64,000 bases of DNA from positions 232,064,944 through 232,128,943 of the forward strand of contig CP136061.1 in NCBI GenBank assembly GCA_032622095.1, read 5' to 3'. The position numbers were made by a program, and so were the translations under genes. This document shows positions 1 through 61,037 of this stretch, piece after piece. This DNA comes from Siphonodentalium dalli (taxonomy: Eukaryota > Mollusca > Scaphopoda > Gadilida > Siphonodentaliidae). The notes under the pieces are model-generated. The model saw only the letters and a program-made list of their open reading frames with translations, was not told the origin of the DNA and did not search any database. Numbering within the stretch: position 1 is the stretch's first letter; every line of letters starts with the position of its first letter.

Positions 1-636
1 CTTACCCGTTAGTTGCATGTTCGAGACTTACCCGTTAGTTGTATGTTCGAGACTTACCCGTTAGTTGCATATTCGAGACTTACCCGTTAGTTGCATGTTC
101 GAGACTTACCCGTTAGTAGCATGTTCGAGACTTACCCGTTAGTAGCATGTTCGAGACTTACCCGTTAGTTGCATGTTCGAGACTTACCCGTTAGTTGCAT
201 GTTCGAGACTTACCCGTTAGTTGCATGTTCGAGACTTACCCGTTAGTTGTATGTTCGAGACTTACCCGTTAGTTGCATGTTCGAGACTTACCCGTTGGTT
301 GTATGTACGAGACTTACCCGTTAGTTGTATGTACGAGACTTACCCGTTAGTTGTATGTATACGAGACTTACCCGTTAGTCGTATGTTCGAGACTTACCCG
401 TTAGTTGTATGCACGAGACTTACCCGTTAGTTGCATGTTCGAGACTTACCCGTTAGTTGTATGTATACGAGACTTACCTGTTAGTCGTATGTTCGAGACT
501 TACCCGTTAGTTGTATGCACGAGACTTACCCGTTGGTTGTATGTTCGAGACTTACCCATTAGTTGCATGTTCGAGACTTACCCGTAAGTTGTATGTTCGA
601 GACTTACCCGTTAGTTGTATGTTGTTCGAGACTTAC
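1..636. repeat. 26-bp minisatellite carrying a splice-donor motif
   Basis: About 25 head-to-tail copies of a 26-bp unit, with a few 24- and 28-bp variants, run off the left edge of the window. Read on the minus strand, each unit holds AACTAACGGGTAAGTCTCG. GGGTAAGT is a near-consensus 5' splice site, and the first unit is also the end of the exon at 637-764. The protein-like translations of the array (repeated RDLPVS, FETYPLV) are a by-product of the repetition and not evidence of a gene. Confidence 0.95.
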
Positions 637-48929
<48,293 letters not shown>

Positions 48930-49662
48930 CTGAAAATGACAATAGGAACGAAATAGAAAAGTGTAATAATCGATATAAATGAATTTGCTTTACTCGCATT
49001 GCTATTTTGCCTCAGACCAAAACAATTAAATATTCAGTAGGTGTGTGATCATGAACGTATATTCGTTTTAATTTTAATTGATCTATTATTCTTTTTCTTT
49101 TTTTCTTGTTAACGATGTTGTAACTCTTCCACGTGTATATCTGGAAGTAAAACTGACAGAAAGCTGAAATTGTGCACCTACACTCTTAGAACAAATTTGT
49201 TAAATTCTACATAATTGTTTTCTTTGTAAAAATGACTCATAACATATGTGTCGGTGCGATTTTCTCAACATTAAATGTGAGTGAATATGTGAGTATATCA
49301 TAGGTAGTAGATAAGATGTGTTCTATTTGAGACACAAACCTCGTAAAGTTACCATATTAAAAATCGGGCAGCAGTTTTAAAACTTTGTGCTACACAATTA
49401 TATGCGGTATATCTGCACAATTTGTGTTAAGATAAAATTAAATGTAACAAATTGTGTAGAATATATACACATTTGTTCTAAGCGTGAATTGAATTGTTTA
49501 ATGCATAAAGCCACCATTTAAGGTGGAACATACACGAACATATATACACTATATACATAAGATATTTCAACAAGCATTTTGGCATCATACTACATATGGA
49601 TTATATTAGTAATAAATTCATTTTTAAAATCACGAGTCTATCTGTCGATCGACTCACACCAA
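48930..49662. other. Unassigned stretch, probably intron
   Basis: No upstream half of the lectin domain or signal peptide recognised here. Confidence 0.45.
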
Positions 49663-49775
49663 TAGTGATATATATACATACATATACATACATATACATA
49701 TATATATAGCTATATATATATATATACACATATATATATACATAGACATATACATACATATATACATATATGAGT
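49663..49775. repeat. (TATACA)/(TA)n microsatellite
   Basis: Mixed TATACA and TA repeats just 3' of the minus-strand LINE, probably its tail expanded. Confidence 0.85.
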
Positions 49776-49832
49776 AATTACATATAGATGTAAATGCTGT
49801 CAATGCCAGATCATCAGTATAGTTGTAAGTTA

Positions 49833-52800
49833 TTATCTCAATTTTCTGAAGGCTAATTTTAGAAATATACTCACCCTCTTCAGGAGCGATATATTAGCTA
49901 TAGATATCAAACCATAAAACTTTTCTCGCGTTGGAGATAGCCAATAGTATTTTGGAATGAACTGTTCACGGATATCTCTAAATTCGTCGCATATCAGTAG
50001 GAGATGATACTCGTCCCCTATCCCGTTACCGCACTGTTCACAGGTATTACAAGGTATACTGTTTCGCCACCGCCTTTTTTCAACGGGGAGTCGGTGGTTG
50101 GCTGTTCTAAATTTCACCATATAAGGGATCAGATGATCTGGCAACTGAAGAAAATACCGGCTAATACAGGGGCTGGTTTTAATATTTCTGTAAAAAGTTG
50201 CCCTTGACGAATCAGATAATTCTAAATCGATAAAAAGTTTAGCCCAATGCTGCTCTATAAGAAAGGTCTTAATATTGCGAATGTCCTGTTTAGATAAAGC
50301 AGACTGTGACTTCCATATATAACGTAGATCAAGTTCATTCAGGGTGTTTGTCACAAAGTTAAGCCATTTTGACTTGCGTGTTAACTTGGGATCGTTGGCG
50401 TGTAATTGCTTTACAATAAGATATATGTTCTTAGCCAGTTCTGATCCATCGCTAGATACAATTTTTGACCAAAAAGTTAACACTCTGCACTTTATTTCCA
50501 CTAAAATGGGATGTCTACCAAGTTCTCCGTACACCATATAATTAGGTGTACTAGATTTCATGCCTAGTAATATTTTACAAAATTTCATATGTAGAGCCTC
50601 GAGGGTGTGGATTCTCTCAAAACACCATATTTCGCTACCATATAAAATTATTGGCATGATCATAGTATCAAATAAATTCAACATCATATCAATTGGCAGA
50701 AGTAGTTTACGGACCTTATTGAATAGACTGAACATAGCCTTTGATGAAACATTTAGCGTTTCTTCAAGGAATTGCAGAATCTGCCGTTATATAAGAAATT
50801 AACACCTAAGTAGTTAAACTCTTTGACTATTTCTAGTTCACCTCCATTATAAGTAAAAACTGGCAAACGTTTGTGCATTTTGTTGCAGAAAATGAGAACT
50901 TTCGTTTTTCTTGTATTTACCTGGAGTCTCCAGGAATCAGCGTAATCTGCAAATGCCAGGAGGGCACGTTGCATAGTTTCCTCCGTGTCGGTTAAAATAA
51001 CAGTGTCGTCCGCATAAAACAGACATAGTAACTTTATGTATGTGCCTATATGATCGAAGAATAATTCGTCTAGATAGTTCAGATTACTAATTGCACAATC
51101 ATCCATAAAATTAGTCAGATCGTTTATGTATAAAGAAAATAGAAAAGGTGACATGATTTCACCTTGGAAAAGTCCAATAGAGCACGTAAAAAAATCAGAT
51201 TGGGAATCATTTCCCTTAACACATACGTTTATTTTATTATACATATCTCTTATTAATTTAAGAATTTTTCCGTTGATATTACATTTTATCATTTTCAACC
51301 ACAAGGCATCTCGCCAAATTGTGTCGAATGCCTTCTTAAAGTCTATGAAGGTACAGAAAAGCTTACGACCACTCAATAAATATATATCAATTATGCTGTG
51401 TAATACAAATATGTTGTCAATTGTTGAATGCTCTTTTCTGAAGCCGGTTTGAAATTTACTAATAAGTTCTTGGTCTTCTGAGAAGGAAACAAGTCTATAG
51501 CATTGAGAATGGAGGTGAAAACCTTAGCCAAGCAGCTAAGGAGTGTTATACCACGATAAGATTCTGGGCTATATGGGTCGCCGGATTTCTTATAAATCGG
51601 TTGTATGATGCCGATGGCCCAATCACATGGGAAGTTTCCAGTGTCCAGGATTAGGTTGAAGTAAGCTCGATAAATAGGCATCATAATATCACATGAAACC
51701 ATTATATACTCATTGTGTACTTTATCAATGCCTGTTGCTTTACCCCCTTTTAACTGCAATATTACTTTTTTAATTTCATCCTCCGTTATCGCGTCGTTTA
51801 TATATGAGCAGTCTGCTATATCAAAATCGGAGTCGATGAAATTCTCCAATTTATCAGAACTATCCTCACATATATTTTGCTCCTTAAAATATTCAAAGAA
51901 TGTTTCCAATTTAACTTTATTGTGCGTGCGTGTACATTTTTTGTCACTGAGATCGTCAAGTTTCTTCCAAAAACTTTTGGATGATATTTCGTTTAATTTC
52001 CTCAATTCTGATACATTTTCAACTTGTTTTGTTTTGATTTTGCTATCCATAATTTTCCTGTACTTTATACCGGCGTCCTTAAGCGACAGCTTATTTTCAG
52101 CCGATCGGTTTCGATTGTAAGCTAACTTAATGCGATGAAAATCTTTTCTAGCAAATCGACAATCGCTGTCAAACCAAGACCTCTTATTTGATGAATCGCC
52201 TTTATTTTTACGTCGTTGTCGGCTAGTTCCCAGTGTCGCCTTAGCTGCGTTTAGAATACAGGTAGTTATATCCCTGCCTAAGTTATCAATATCGCTACTG
52301 GTTGTGTCTGTCCGTTCTCGGTTTAATGTTGTTATAATGTGATTCATTTCATCGCTATCGAAAAAGCAAGATAAGTTAGGTCCCGCTACTGGGTCCCAAC
52401 TCTTGATACGTTCATTTACTTTGTTATGCGTTGTCTTTTGAGTGACATTTTCTGGTGATTGATTTTCAACAATTGGGAACTGTAACTCTAAATGTAATCC
52501 ATGGTGTATATCACTGAACAAGGGAGAAAAATCATTTACTCGGAAGTTCTTTATCAAAGGAATAATACCTGTACTCCCAATCATGTAATCGATAACACTA
52601 CGGTCGCTCGATGTCAACATACCACTAGATTTGTCATCACCGAACCTTCCGTTGATAATAAAGAGACTTGATTCTCCACATAGATGGATAAGCTTATATC
52701 CATAGCTGTCCACTCTACCTTTATCTAGAGATACCCGCTTCGAGAAAATAAAATCAGATGGAACATCCATGTCTTCACATATAAAATCATAAAGATATTC

Positions 52801-53628
52801 ATTATCTGTCCCAACAAATATGTGATGCATCTCAGTTAACACAGAGTTAGTAACCTCGTTCACATTACCTGTTCTAGAATTAAAATCCCCTGCTAACAGA
52901 AGTGGTTCATTTTCAAGACGAATATCTTTTATATCACTTTGGATATCTAATGTCCAACCATCGTTAGAATATCTGGTCCCAGATGGTGGGATATATACTG
53001 CCCCAATTAGTATACTTTCACATGATGACTCAGCGGGGCCCCGAAGCCTTATCCATACAACATTATTGGAATTAGACTGCAAGGGTATGATACTTCCAGA
53101 TATTTCTTTCCTCGCACAGATTGTCAGGCCTCCGCATCTAACCCCATCACCAGATTTCTTACCCTTTCGAACGATTACGTCGAAGTTGGGGACATATATG
53201 TTATCTTCCATAAATGCCTTGGTTTCACTTAAACATATAACGTCGTAATCATTTAACATATCTGAAAACTCGCGATATTGCAGTCTTCGCTCAAGACCAC
53301 ATACGTTAAGGGCCAATATACGTATATATTTGATGGCATCAATTGTAGAGGATATTTGGTCATATGGAATACATGTACTGCTACCGGATGCATTTGGTAT
53401 AATGACGTTTGCACACTTTGCGTCCATGCGGTCACCCATTTCAAAATATGGGGACACAACGTTGTCTGGAGTGAAAACATTCATAATGTTTCCATTGCGG
53501 TTTTGAGTGCGTATACCAGAAGAACATTCAATGTTTACTAATTTAGTCTGACACTTACAACAGCAGTATTGTGTGACCTCTTGAGCGCGACAACGCAAAC
53601 AAGAATCACAATGTATATCGCTACACAT
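49833..53628 (-). pseudogene. LINE ORF2: endonuclease and reverse transcriptase
   Basis: 53,628-51,391 encodes a Cys-rich start (CDSCLRCRAQEVTQYCCCKC), then the APE endonuclease (LALNVCGLERRLQYREF, VICLSETKAF, GGLTICARK, AGDFNSRTG, VIDYMIG) and the beginning of RT (KATGIDKVHNEY, SYRGITLLSCLAK). After a frameshift near 51,440, 51,376-50,753 gives FIDFKKAFDTIW, SPFLFSLYINDL and LFYADDTVIL. After another near 50,745, 50,735-49,833 gives the C-terminus with CEQCGNGIGDEYHLLLIC. The catalytic RT motif YADD is intact; the frameshifts make it non-functional as read. Confidence 0.87.
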
Positions 53629-53745
53629 ACATCTATCGAGGCATACACATGAACGCCGCTTTGATATAGTGGGGTTTATAAGTTCAAAACTTGACTTTGG
53701 ATATGATTGTGGGGTGGCAGTTTGATCTGAAAATATATATACATA

Positions 53746-54866
53746 TCAATCATCATTAGGGAACGAGTCGTCGTTCCGCCTACGTTTTCGGTCGTTCTCA
53801 CATAGTTCAACCATTTTATTTGCCAGGCGCCCTTTGCCGTCAGGGCTTAGGTGCACTCCACTGGAATCAGATTTGGAAAACAGTGATTTTACCACACGAC
53901 CTTCCTGAATGAAAAGCCTTGAATTGTCAACGAATCGTACTCCTGCCATTTCGTTGGTCAGTAGTTCCATGATGAACTTGTTCAAGCTGGCGGTATTGTC
54001 ATTGTGAGCTTGAATGTGATTGCTATGGTAGCATTTATGGTAGCATTCGGAAACGTAGGGCACAGTTTTGGAAGAATAGAGGCAAACTTGGCCTTGACAT
54101 TATCAATGTTCCCTCTTGAGTCACTCACATTGTTAGTTCCCAAATGAATGGTAACAGATTTCAAAGAATCGGGGTTAACTGGACTTGATTTGTCATCTTT
54201 AGCTACCTGCAATAGTCGCGGGAAGTCCTCAATCTTAGCTCCAGACTCAAAAACTACCTTTATATTAGGCTTGTTCAGCGGTAGATGTCGCAGGTTACTG
54301 GCTCCGATAATTAGAGTGTCCACGGGGACTTTGCCGTTTTGGTCGCTATCGGTACTGAGTTTACCTCTGTCCGAAACGCTCGCTGCGCTCATCGGTCCCG
54401 TTATGTCACCGCTGTCTTGCTCGGGCATGAGTCCAAACAATGACAAGTCCTCATAACTGCCAAAATTGTTTTCACTGATAACTCTTTTCGGGCAATTATG
54501 ATCAGACGATTTATGTCCAGGATTGCGACAGACTTTACACACCAGGTCATTTTTGCACTGGTTAGCGGCATGCGAATTGTCAAAACATCTCGTGCACGGG
54601 GGATTTGAGTAACGATCACGCGCATTGTTGGCTCGACAGATAATCGTAGGAAAATGAACCTCGTCACAATATCTGCATTTACTCTTGGTTTTGTCAGAGT
54701 AAACTCGTACTGTAAAATCACACACCTTGATACTATGTGGGACCTCTTTGCATTGTTCGATGAGTATTGTTCGTGAACCTGTGTCTGTAGCGGTTTTGGC
54801 CTCTTGTTCCACCGAGATCATCCGGAAACCCACGGAGATGTGTCTACACCACTCGGGACGACTCAC
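53746..54866 (-). pseudogene. LINE ORF1: zinc knuckles and SGNH/GDSL esterase-like domain
   Basis: The best ATG is at 54,821 (MISVEQEAKTATDTG). It encodes several CCHC/CCCH knuckles (CRYCDEVHFPTIIC; CTRCFDNSHAANQC; CKVCRNPGHKSSDHNC), then an esterase-like fold: DTLIIGASNLRHL (nucleophile Ser block), VTIHLGTNNVSD (GTNN block) and, after a frameshift near 54,000, SSGVHLSPDGKGRLANKM (the D..H block). Esterase-bearing ORF1 proteins are known in CR1/L2-type LINEs. All three catalytic-block residues are visible despite the frameshift. Confidence 0.8.
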
Positions 54867-54900
54867 GTGACCCGACTCTTCCCGAAGGTGACGTCATCCG

Positions 54901-55334
54901 GGAATTCTCTTCACTTCAACGACAGCCTTCAAACCGACAACTTCGCTCCGCGCTCAAGACTTCTATAATAGGTAATTTCATTAGATAACATCACTTATAA
55001 ACCCTAATCAATTTATATTGGCGACGAGGTGTTTCGAATTTAACGTGCGTGAAATAAAATGTAAAGTAGAGTGTAATTAAATTATAAATGAATTTCTGAT
55101 TTTTCTCTTGGAAAATTTTGGCGCGCCAAGCGCCGCCATCTTGCCTTCTTGCCCGAATTCTCGGCAATTTCCGGAAATGATGGTAATTTTCCAAGAACAC
55201 GCGTAAAGCAACATAAACCATAAAGTAAACTAACATTCTATTATAAATCCTACATTTACAATAATGCACTTGGTAATCTCGTATTTAATGGACATTTTTT
55301 CTTTCAGGTAGGCCCAATGCCAAAGATTAATTAC
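54901..55334. other. Probable 5' region of the minus-strand LINE
   Basis: Locally richer in CpG (CGGAGCGAAGTTGTCGG, AAGATGGCGGCGC on the minus strand) than its surroundings, as for LINE 5' UTRs with internal promoters. The boundary is not defined. Confidence 0.4.
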
Positions 55335-55950
55335 GCCACCTAGTGTGGTGTTACTAGCATTTGTTTTTTTTATATCGCATGGAGTACAGGGCGAATGTAT
55401 TCTTGGAGATTGTTTGTACCTTACTCAATCGTACCGATATAATCACGTAGATGCCGAAATTGTAAAGTTAAAATCCAGCGGTGTATAATACGTTTATGAA
55501 AATATGATAAATCCTATCGATAGAGTCAGGACAGGCTCAAATTGTAAACTTAAAGTCACCGGTGTAATAATATCTTGTTGAAAATATAAATAATCTGATA
55601 GCCTGAAAATATTGTATAACCTATTGGGAGCCCATAATAAATGGGAATAACCTATTGGGAGCCCCTGCATGTAGTGAACTGAATTGTGGGTATTTTATGG
55701 AGATTGTTTGTACCTTACTGAATCGTACCGATATAATCACGTAGATGCCGAAGTTGTAAAGTTAACGCCACTGGTGTATAATATGTTTATGATAAATCGT
55801 ATCGATAGAGTGAGGACAGGCTCAAATTGTAAACTTAAAGTCGAAAATATAAATAATCTGATAGCCTGAAAATATTGTATAACCTGTTGGGAGCCCCTGG
55901 TGTAGTGAACTGAATTATGGGTAATTTTAATTGGAGTGCGCATGTCTGTT
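55335..55950 (+). repeat. Interspersed repeat, two tandem copies
   Basis: Copies at about 55,388-55,680 and 55,690-55,945 share GGAGATTGTTTGTACCTTAC, CGTACCGATATAATCACGTA, GACAGGCTCAAATTGTAAAC and TTGGGAGCCC. The inverted relative is at 46,790-47,150. Confidence 0.85.
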
Positions 55951-56221
55951 TTTTTTGTAGTAACCGCCATCTTTTATCTTTGGAATTATCGGCGTGTTTT
56001 ATGAAAATGTCACCAAGATTTCTCCACTCGATTCTTTTAAAATGCACCCTAATCGGTCAAATTCTTTTGATAATTCTATCTAAATACATCTTAGCTACTA
56101 TTCGGATCTGCTTTCCCGGTCGAAAAAGGTTTAGTTTGACCAAAACGGCTATTGACAAAAGTTTGTTTATAAAATAGCGTACTCGATAAACCCGGCCGTA
56201 GTACGGCCGTAGATGGTTATC

Positions 56222-56585
56222 GAAAACAAATTCAATTTCTTCCATCTAAAAGATAATTACGCGCTGGACTCTGTCATTTTAAGAATATATAAGTATTACA
56301 CACAGACACACGAATTCTCAACTCAAAATTTTGAAAAATGACAGTTTTGTCAACATAAATCGATTTTATTTGCAAATCCCATGTTATTAAAATTTAACTT
56401 ATTGTTAAATTTTATCATCGAAAAAAATTCATTTCTTCCACCTAAAACATAATTATGTGCTGTATCCTATCATTTTAGGAATATATACGTATCCCACTCA
56501 AACACACCAAGTCTCAGCTTAAAATTTTGAAAAATAAGAGATTTATCAACATAAATCGATTTGTATGGCAGATCCCATAAATTTT
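56222..56585. repeat. Two tandem copies, about 190 bp
   Basis: Both copies carry ATTTCTTCCAnCTAAAA, AAAATTTTGAAAAATnA and CAACATAAATCGATTT. Confidence 0.8.
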
Positions 56586-56639
56586 AGGGCCCTTCAAATG
56601 TTTTCTGAGCTGTTCCATATTGGCACCAGAGTCCATATT

Positions 56640-57480
56640 TGACTGGTTCTACATGATAATTGTGCAACAGTACAGTCGCGTTACTGTATACGTCAACATT
56701 GGTCATTATCACTCGACAAATTTATTTCGGTCTATCGTATCAACCCCTATTTCACCCGCGTAGCCTGACTAAGTGTCAACATTGGTCTTTATCGCTCCAC
56801 TAATTTGTATCATTTCATCGGTATGAATTCCATATCCAATTATCCACATATAACCAACCCAATCTCTAATCCCAGTCCAATTTATTTATTTTTTTCATCG
56901 CTATAGTCACGTTACGAAATATTTTATTGAGTGATACTTGTACTTATATGTCTATGGTATTACTATAGTATACCGTATACGTATATCAATTGCTATTCCT
57001 TTCTATATAATTCTGGTGCCATCTATAGAGATAGAGATAATTTCCGACCCCCCCCCCCCCGGGCCCCCCCAATTTTATATCATTGCTGCTTTAGTACAGT
57101 CGCGATGCATTACATGGCAACATCGCTCCACTAATTTATGTCAGTTCATCGGTACGAACCCCTTTTTCTCCGAGTCCATATAACCAAACCAACATCTTAT
57201 CCCGGCCTAAATTATTATTTTTACTTTCATCGGTATAGTTGTGTTACATACATATTTTTTATCATTTGATTCTAATTTGTATTGTACCACTATAGAAGTC
57301 CATAAATTACTATTCTGGCACTATATAGAGATGACTAAAATTCTGACACCCCCCCCCCCCTATTTTATAACCTTGTTGCAACAGTAGAGTTGAGATGCAT
57401 AATATGTCAACATTGGTCGTTATCGCTCTACAGATTTATATCGGTTCAACCCTTAGTTCCCTGTAATGCCCACCCCTCCC
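56640..57480. repeat. Diverged repeats with C-runs
   Basis: Near 56,673, 56,775, 57,093 and 57,388 the text GTCAACATTGGTCnTTATCG + CTC and a TTTCATCGGTA-like block recur. C-runs lie at about 57,049-57,060 and 57,348-57,360. Confidence 0.6.
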
Positions 57481-57762
57481 TCAATTTATTTTTTCATTTG
57501 TATTATAGTCTCGTTACGTACACATTTTTCTTTTATAACTTTTGCTTCAACGCGCCGAGTTCTAGCTGCTGCAGAGAATACAAAACTGACAACATATTGA
57601 AATGTAAGCAGGCTTCAAACTAATATTATCCAATAAAAACTCTGGCTACATCAGAAATTTGTGTATAAGGTGTACTCGCATTTGTTGCGTTAAAAAAAAA
57701 AGGTCCCAAGTCAAGGTCCAAATCCCCAACAAACTGATGTGAGGTTTAACTCCATCTACATA

Positions 57763-58158
57763 CAGTAATGTCCAAAGTAATTGATCACTTAACCACAGCA
57801 GAATTATGGGTAATTTTTCAAGATTTTAAATCCTGAAAAATTACCCTTAATTCTGCTGTGGTTAATTGGTCAATTACTTTAGGCATTACTGTAGCCCATA
57901 TAAGGATGTGAGGTCTAATGATAACTCCATCCACATACAGTAATGTCCAAAGTAATTGACCACTTAAGCACAGCAGATTGTGGGTAATTTTTCCGGATTT
58001 TAAATCCTGAAAAATTACCCATAATTCTGCTGTGGTTAAGTGGTCAATTACTTTGGGCATTACTGTATCCCATATAAGGATGTGAGGTCTAATGATAACT
58101 CCATCTACATACAGTAATGTCCAAAGTAATTGACCACTTAACCACAGCAGAATTATGG
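57763..58158. mobile_element. Tandem array of palindromic TA-flanked MITEs
   Basis: 57,763-57,891 and 57,938-58,065 are full-length palindromes of 128-129 bp starting CAGTAATGTCCAAAGTAATT, ending in its reverse complement and flanked by TA. A third truncated copy starts at 58,112. A 46-bp spacer (ATAAGGATGTGAGGTCTAAT...) is repeated too, giving a period of about 175 bp. TA flanks suggest mariner/pogo-type mobilisation. Confidence 0.85.
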
Positions 58159-60840
58159 CGTTCAATATGGTCTACCTAATTCTGCTCCAAAAACATGTAT
58201 ATTGAATATATGGATGTTTATTGGGGGGAAACCGATTATTTCAATGATATTTTCATTAACTGGCATCCGAAAAACCGACCTACGGGAGCGCGCTTCGCAC
58301 ACGACTGTTTCTTAAGTATATGTGCATATTTAATAAGTCAACAATTCGAAGCACAACAAATAAGATTGGCGGGGTCCCTTGCGCTTGCGCGATCTGTCCA
58401 TCAAAACATATTTAGACATCTCAAGACACGTAAGACCCAATAACTTAATATACAGAATAGATACATCTATTGCCTGAGTGACTAATATTTATATTTGTTA
58501 CAATGGGGTCAAATAGTTGCGAAGCCAGCACCACAATTCTTTCCCTCCATAGTAAATATTAAAACAACTTATAAAGAATTATTTATTTACCTTATATTTG
58601 GTATGGAGCGTCCTTGGTTTACTGGAGTTCAGATTGTTAACATCACGTCACCAAGTCAATTACTCGCGAAGCCACAGCCATAACTATGTCCCTCCATAGT
58701 AATTCTCAAAACAACTTCTTAAGAACAATTGACCAGGTCAGTCGCGCAATTATTGGAAGAGCCACGGTCAATCATTTTTTTTTAAACCAAATTTTACATT
58801 TAAATTATTCCTTTATTTAACCAAAAAAAAAAAAAAAATGATAAAATTAACTTTTACTACTTGCTAAATTTTATCTTTTAATTATTTCATTTAAATTTTA
58901 GACTAAAATTTAAAAATATACAGTCCCAGTATTTACAGTATACTAAGTCCAAGTCTTTATAATCTGTTGAGTGACCCCACAGTCATTTACTTGCTTTGTT
59001 AGTAATAATTTGAAGGATTACTTGTTTAAACGCAATTGTTATCAAAATATTTTATGTATTTTTTATAATTTCTATTTATATGTAATACTATAATCTTGGT
59101 GGCGTTACCATTTCTGACTATGGTTTTCTTGTTTTACACTGTTTCCCTGAATTTGAGTCGTGCATATGAGCGCACAATTCATTGCTCAAATTCTTTCTGC
59201 AGTGTTTTGCCATGTTTCTATTTATTTCATCGAAATAGGCCAATTTTGGAACTTGCACAACACTGTTTAATTTTCTTGTCAATGTATTTCGTACTCTTAT
59301 GATTCAATAAACGATTTGTTTTTTATGTTATTCTCTCGGCAGAAACCGGAATAACATTAGCACCCACTAAATGATGTTTCGTTGGTTATCTCGAATATTC
59401 GCAACGTTGAACATAGCAAATTTGCTTGTAATTTAAATGGTTATTACAAATTTTTGTAATAAAAGGTAAATTCTACGGGTGTCGCACTCTGGAGCCTTGC
59501 CGCTAAATCACATAAATTGCTGTTGGAAATGCTGAGTGACATGTTTTATGTCACCTAGGATACAGTGCGAATATTCGAAATACAGAAATACTCATAATAA
59601 AACTTATTTTTGAGAAAAGTACAACTTTTCATTGCAATAGGTACGATAATTCATTGAGAGCTGTTTTTTGCGTGGTGGAATAACTGTCCGAAAGCAGCTA
59701 CTTGATGTAATAAATAAGTCTAAACAGTACTTTTATTTCCATGACATAATTAATTAACATAATATAAGGAGGATGCTATCTCTGTTGTGGCGATCGCGCT
59801 TCGCAGGAATAGAACTTCCAATAAACTTGTTAAATTTCATAGAAGAGATCAATTGGTAAATTAGACAGCGCGGAATAGGTTTTGCAATAAACCTGGTATC
59901 CATTTTTTCGTCCATAAACTAGGTCATAATTAATTTGAATTCGTAGACTTATCTGGCACATTTTGTATTCAGTGTTCATGGATGACATGACCACACGCAC
60001 GTAATCTGTGTTTTTTTTGTGCGCGGTATAACTGTGCCAGTTAAATTAATAATTTTCAGCTGAATATTGTTGTTGTATGTAATGTATTACTAGTAGCTGT
60101 CCAGTTCACACAAATAACTACTATCAAATTGTTTGAACTTTTTGTGATTTACATTTCTTGAAATTATCTTGTGATAAATAATTTGGTTATTAATTTTGTG
60201 ATTGTGATAAAGAATAATTGATAATATAAAGCATTGTGAACTGAACAGATTGCAGCAACCTATATTTATATTGTATTACCCATTGAACCCTACTTGTGTT
60301 GATGTGCAACCACTGGCACATGTCAAAAAAGGTACCCACTTCTCGAATCATGCCGTTCTCTTCAATTCTTCTCAAGCAAGAGACGCGGGTCTTGATGAAC
60401 CTGATCTATTCCCTTTAGATTAATGCAGATTAATTTAATACTTTTTTTCAATAACTCTGCTATTCCAATAAGTTACAGTTACGTAGGAAGCCGAGCATCA
60501 TAAGTGTAACACACTTAAATCAGAATCAGTTAATCTGTTTCTAAACAGATTAATGTATATCACTTAAATTTTGTATTGTAATTGTTGTGTGATATACATT
60601 CATAGATTAATTTGTTTTTGTGTAGTAAATTATTCAATTGTCTGAGTAAATGAGCAGCTTATAATTTATGTGTGATAATTGTTTTTGTAATAAGATATTT
60701 TTGTATTCATTTATTTTTGCTGCTCGTAGATTAATTTTTATAAGATAAGATTATTATGAGGAATGTATTAATTTAAAAGGGAATAGCATAACATCAGTAT
60801 TCCAGTTAATGAAGTCTTCACAGGTGTTACTCGCAGTCAA
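58159..60840. other. Upstream region of the LTR-type retroelement
   Basis: AT-rich with no gene recognised. The 5' LTR should lie in the right part of this stretch, but it cannot be delimited because its partner LTR is outside the window. No convincing primer-binding site was seen. Small hairpins occur at 59,525-59,543 (GTGACAT...ATGTCAC) and about 60,525-60,550. Confidence 0.4.
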
Positions 60841-61037
60841 TAATTAAAGCGGACGTTCCGTTTATTTTGCTAAAGTAATACCAGTGTGATTTAGTCTCGA
60901 CCGTCAGATAAACGCGGACAATCCGTTTGATAGGTTGAGAAAGGCTAATAAAACCAAAACTATCGAAGGCGACTATTAAAGGTAAGGCGGAAAATCCGTT
61001 TATTTTTACCAAAGCACAACAAAGGTGAGTATACAAA
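60841..61037 (+). promoter_or_regulatory. Retroelement leader with three related motifs
   Basis: GCGGACGTTCCGTTTATTTT (about 60,850), GCGGACAATCCGTTTGAT (about 60,913) and GCGGAAAATCCGTTTATTTT (about 60,988) repeat at 60-75-bp spacing immediately before the Gag ATG. Role unknown; they may be regulatory or packaging-related. Confidence 0.45.

Larger units (their letters stand above)
49776..54900 (-). mobile_element. Two-ORF LINE, nearly full length
   Basis: Minus-strand order: 5' region, ORF1 (54,821-53,760), ORF2 (53,628-49,833), short 3' UTR and a TA-rich microsatellite. It is likely the parent family of the fragments at 8.2, 13.9 and 45.9 kb. Only a few frameshifts separate its ORF pieces, so it is younger than those fragments. 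Confidence 0.88.

Noticed and set aside
1-636. CRISPR-like direct repeats
   Set aside because: Units are contiguous with no spacers, and the genome is metazoan. The same applies to the 23-bp arrays at 41.4-44.2 kb.
55835-56245. Minus-strand ORFs starting MEEIEFVFDN as a gene
   Set aside because: They are short, unrecognised and overlap interspersed repeats; no splice support.
59340-60840. Defined 5' LTR and primer-binding site
   Set aside because: Without the second LTR no boundary can be shown, and no TGG-type primer site followed a plausible CA end.
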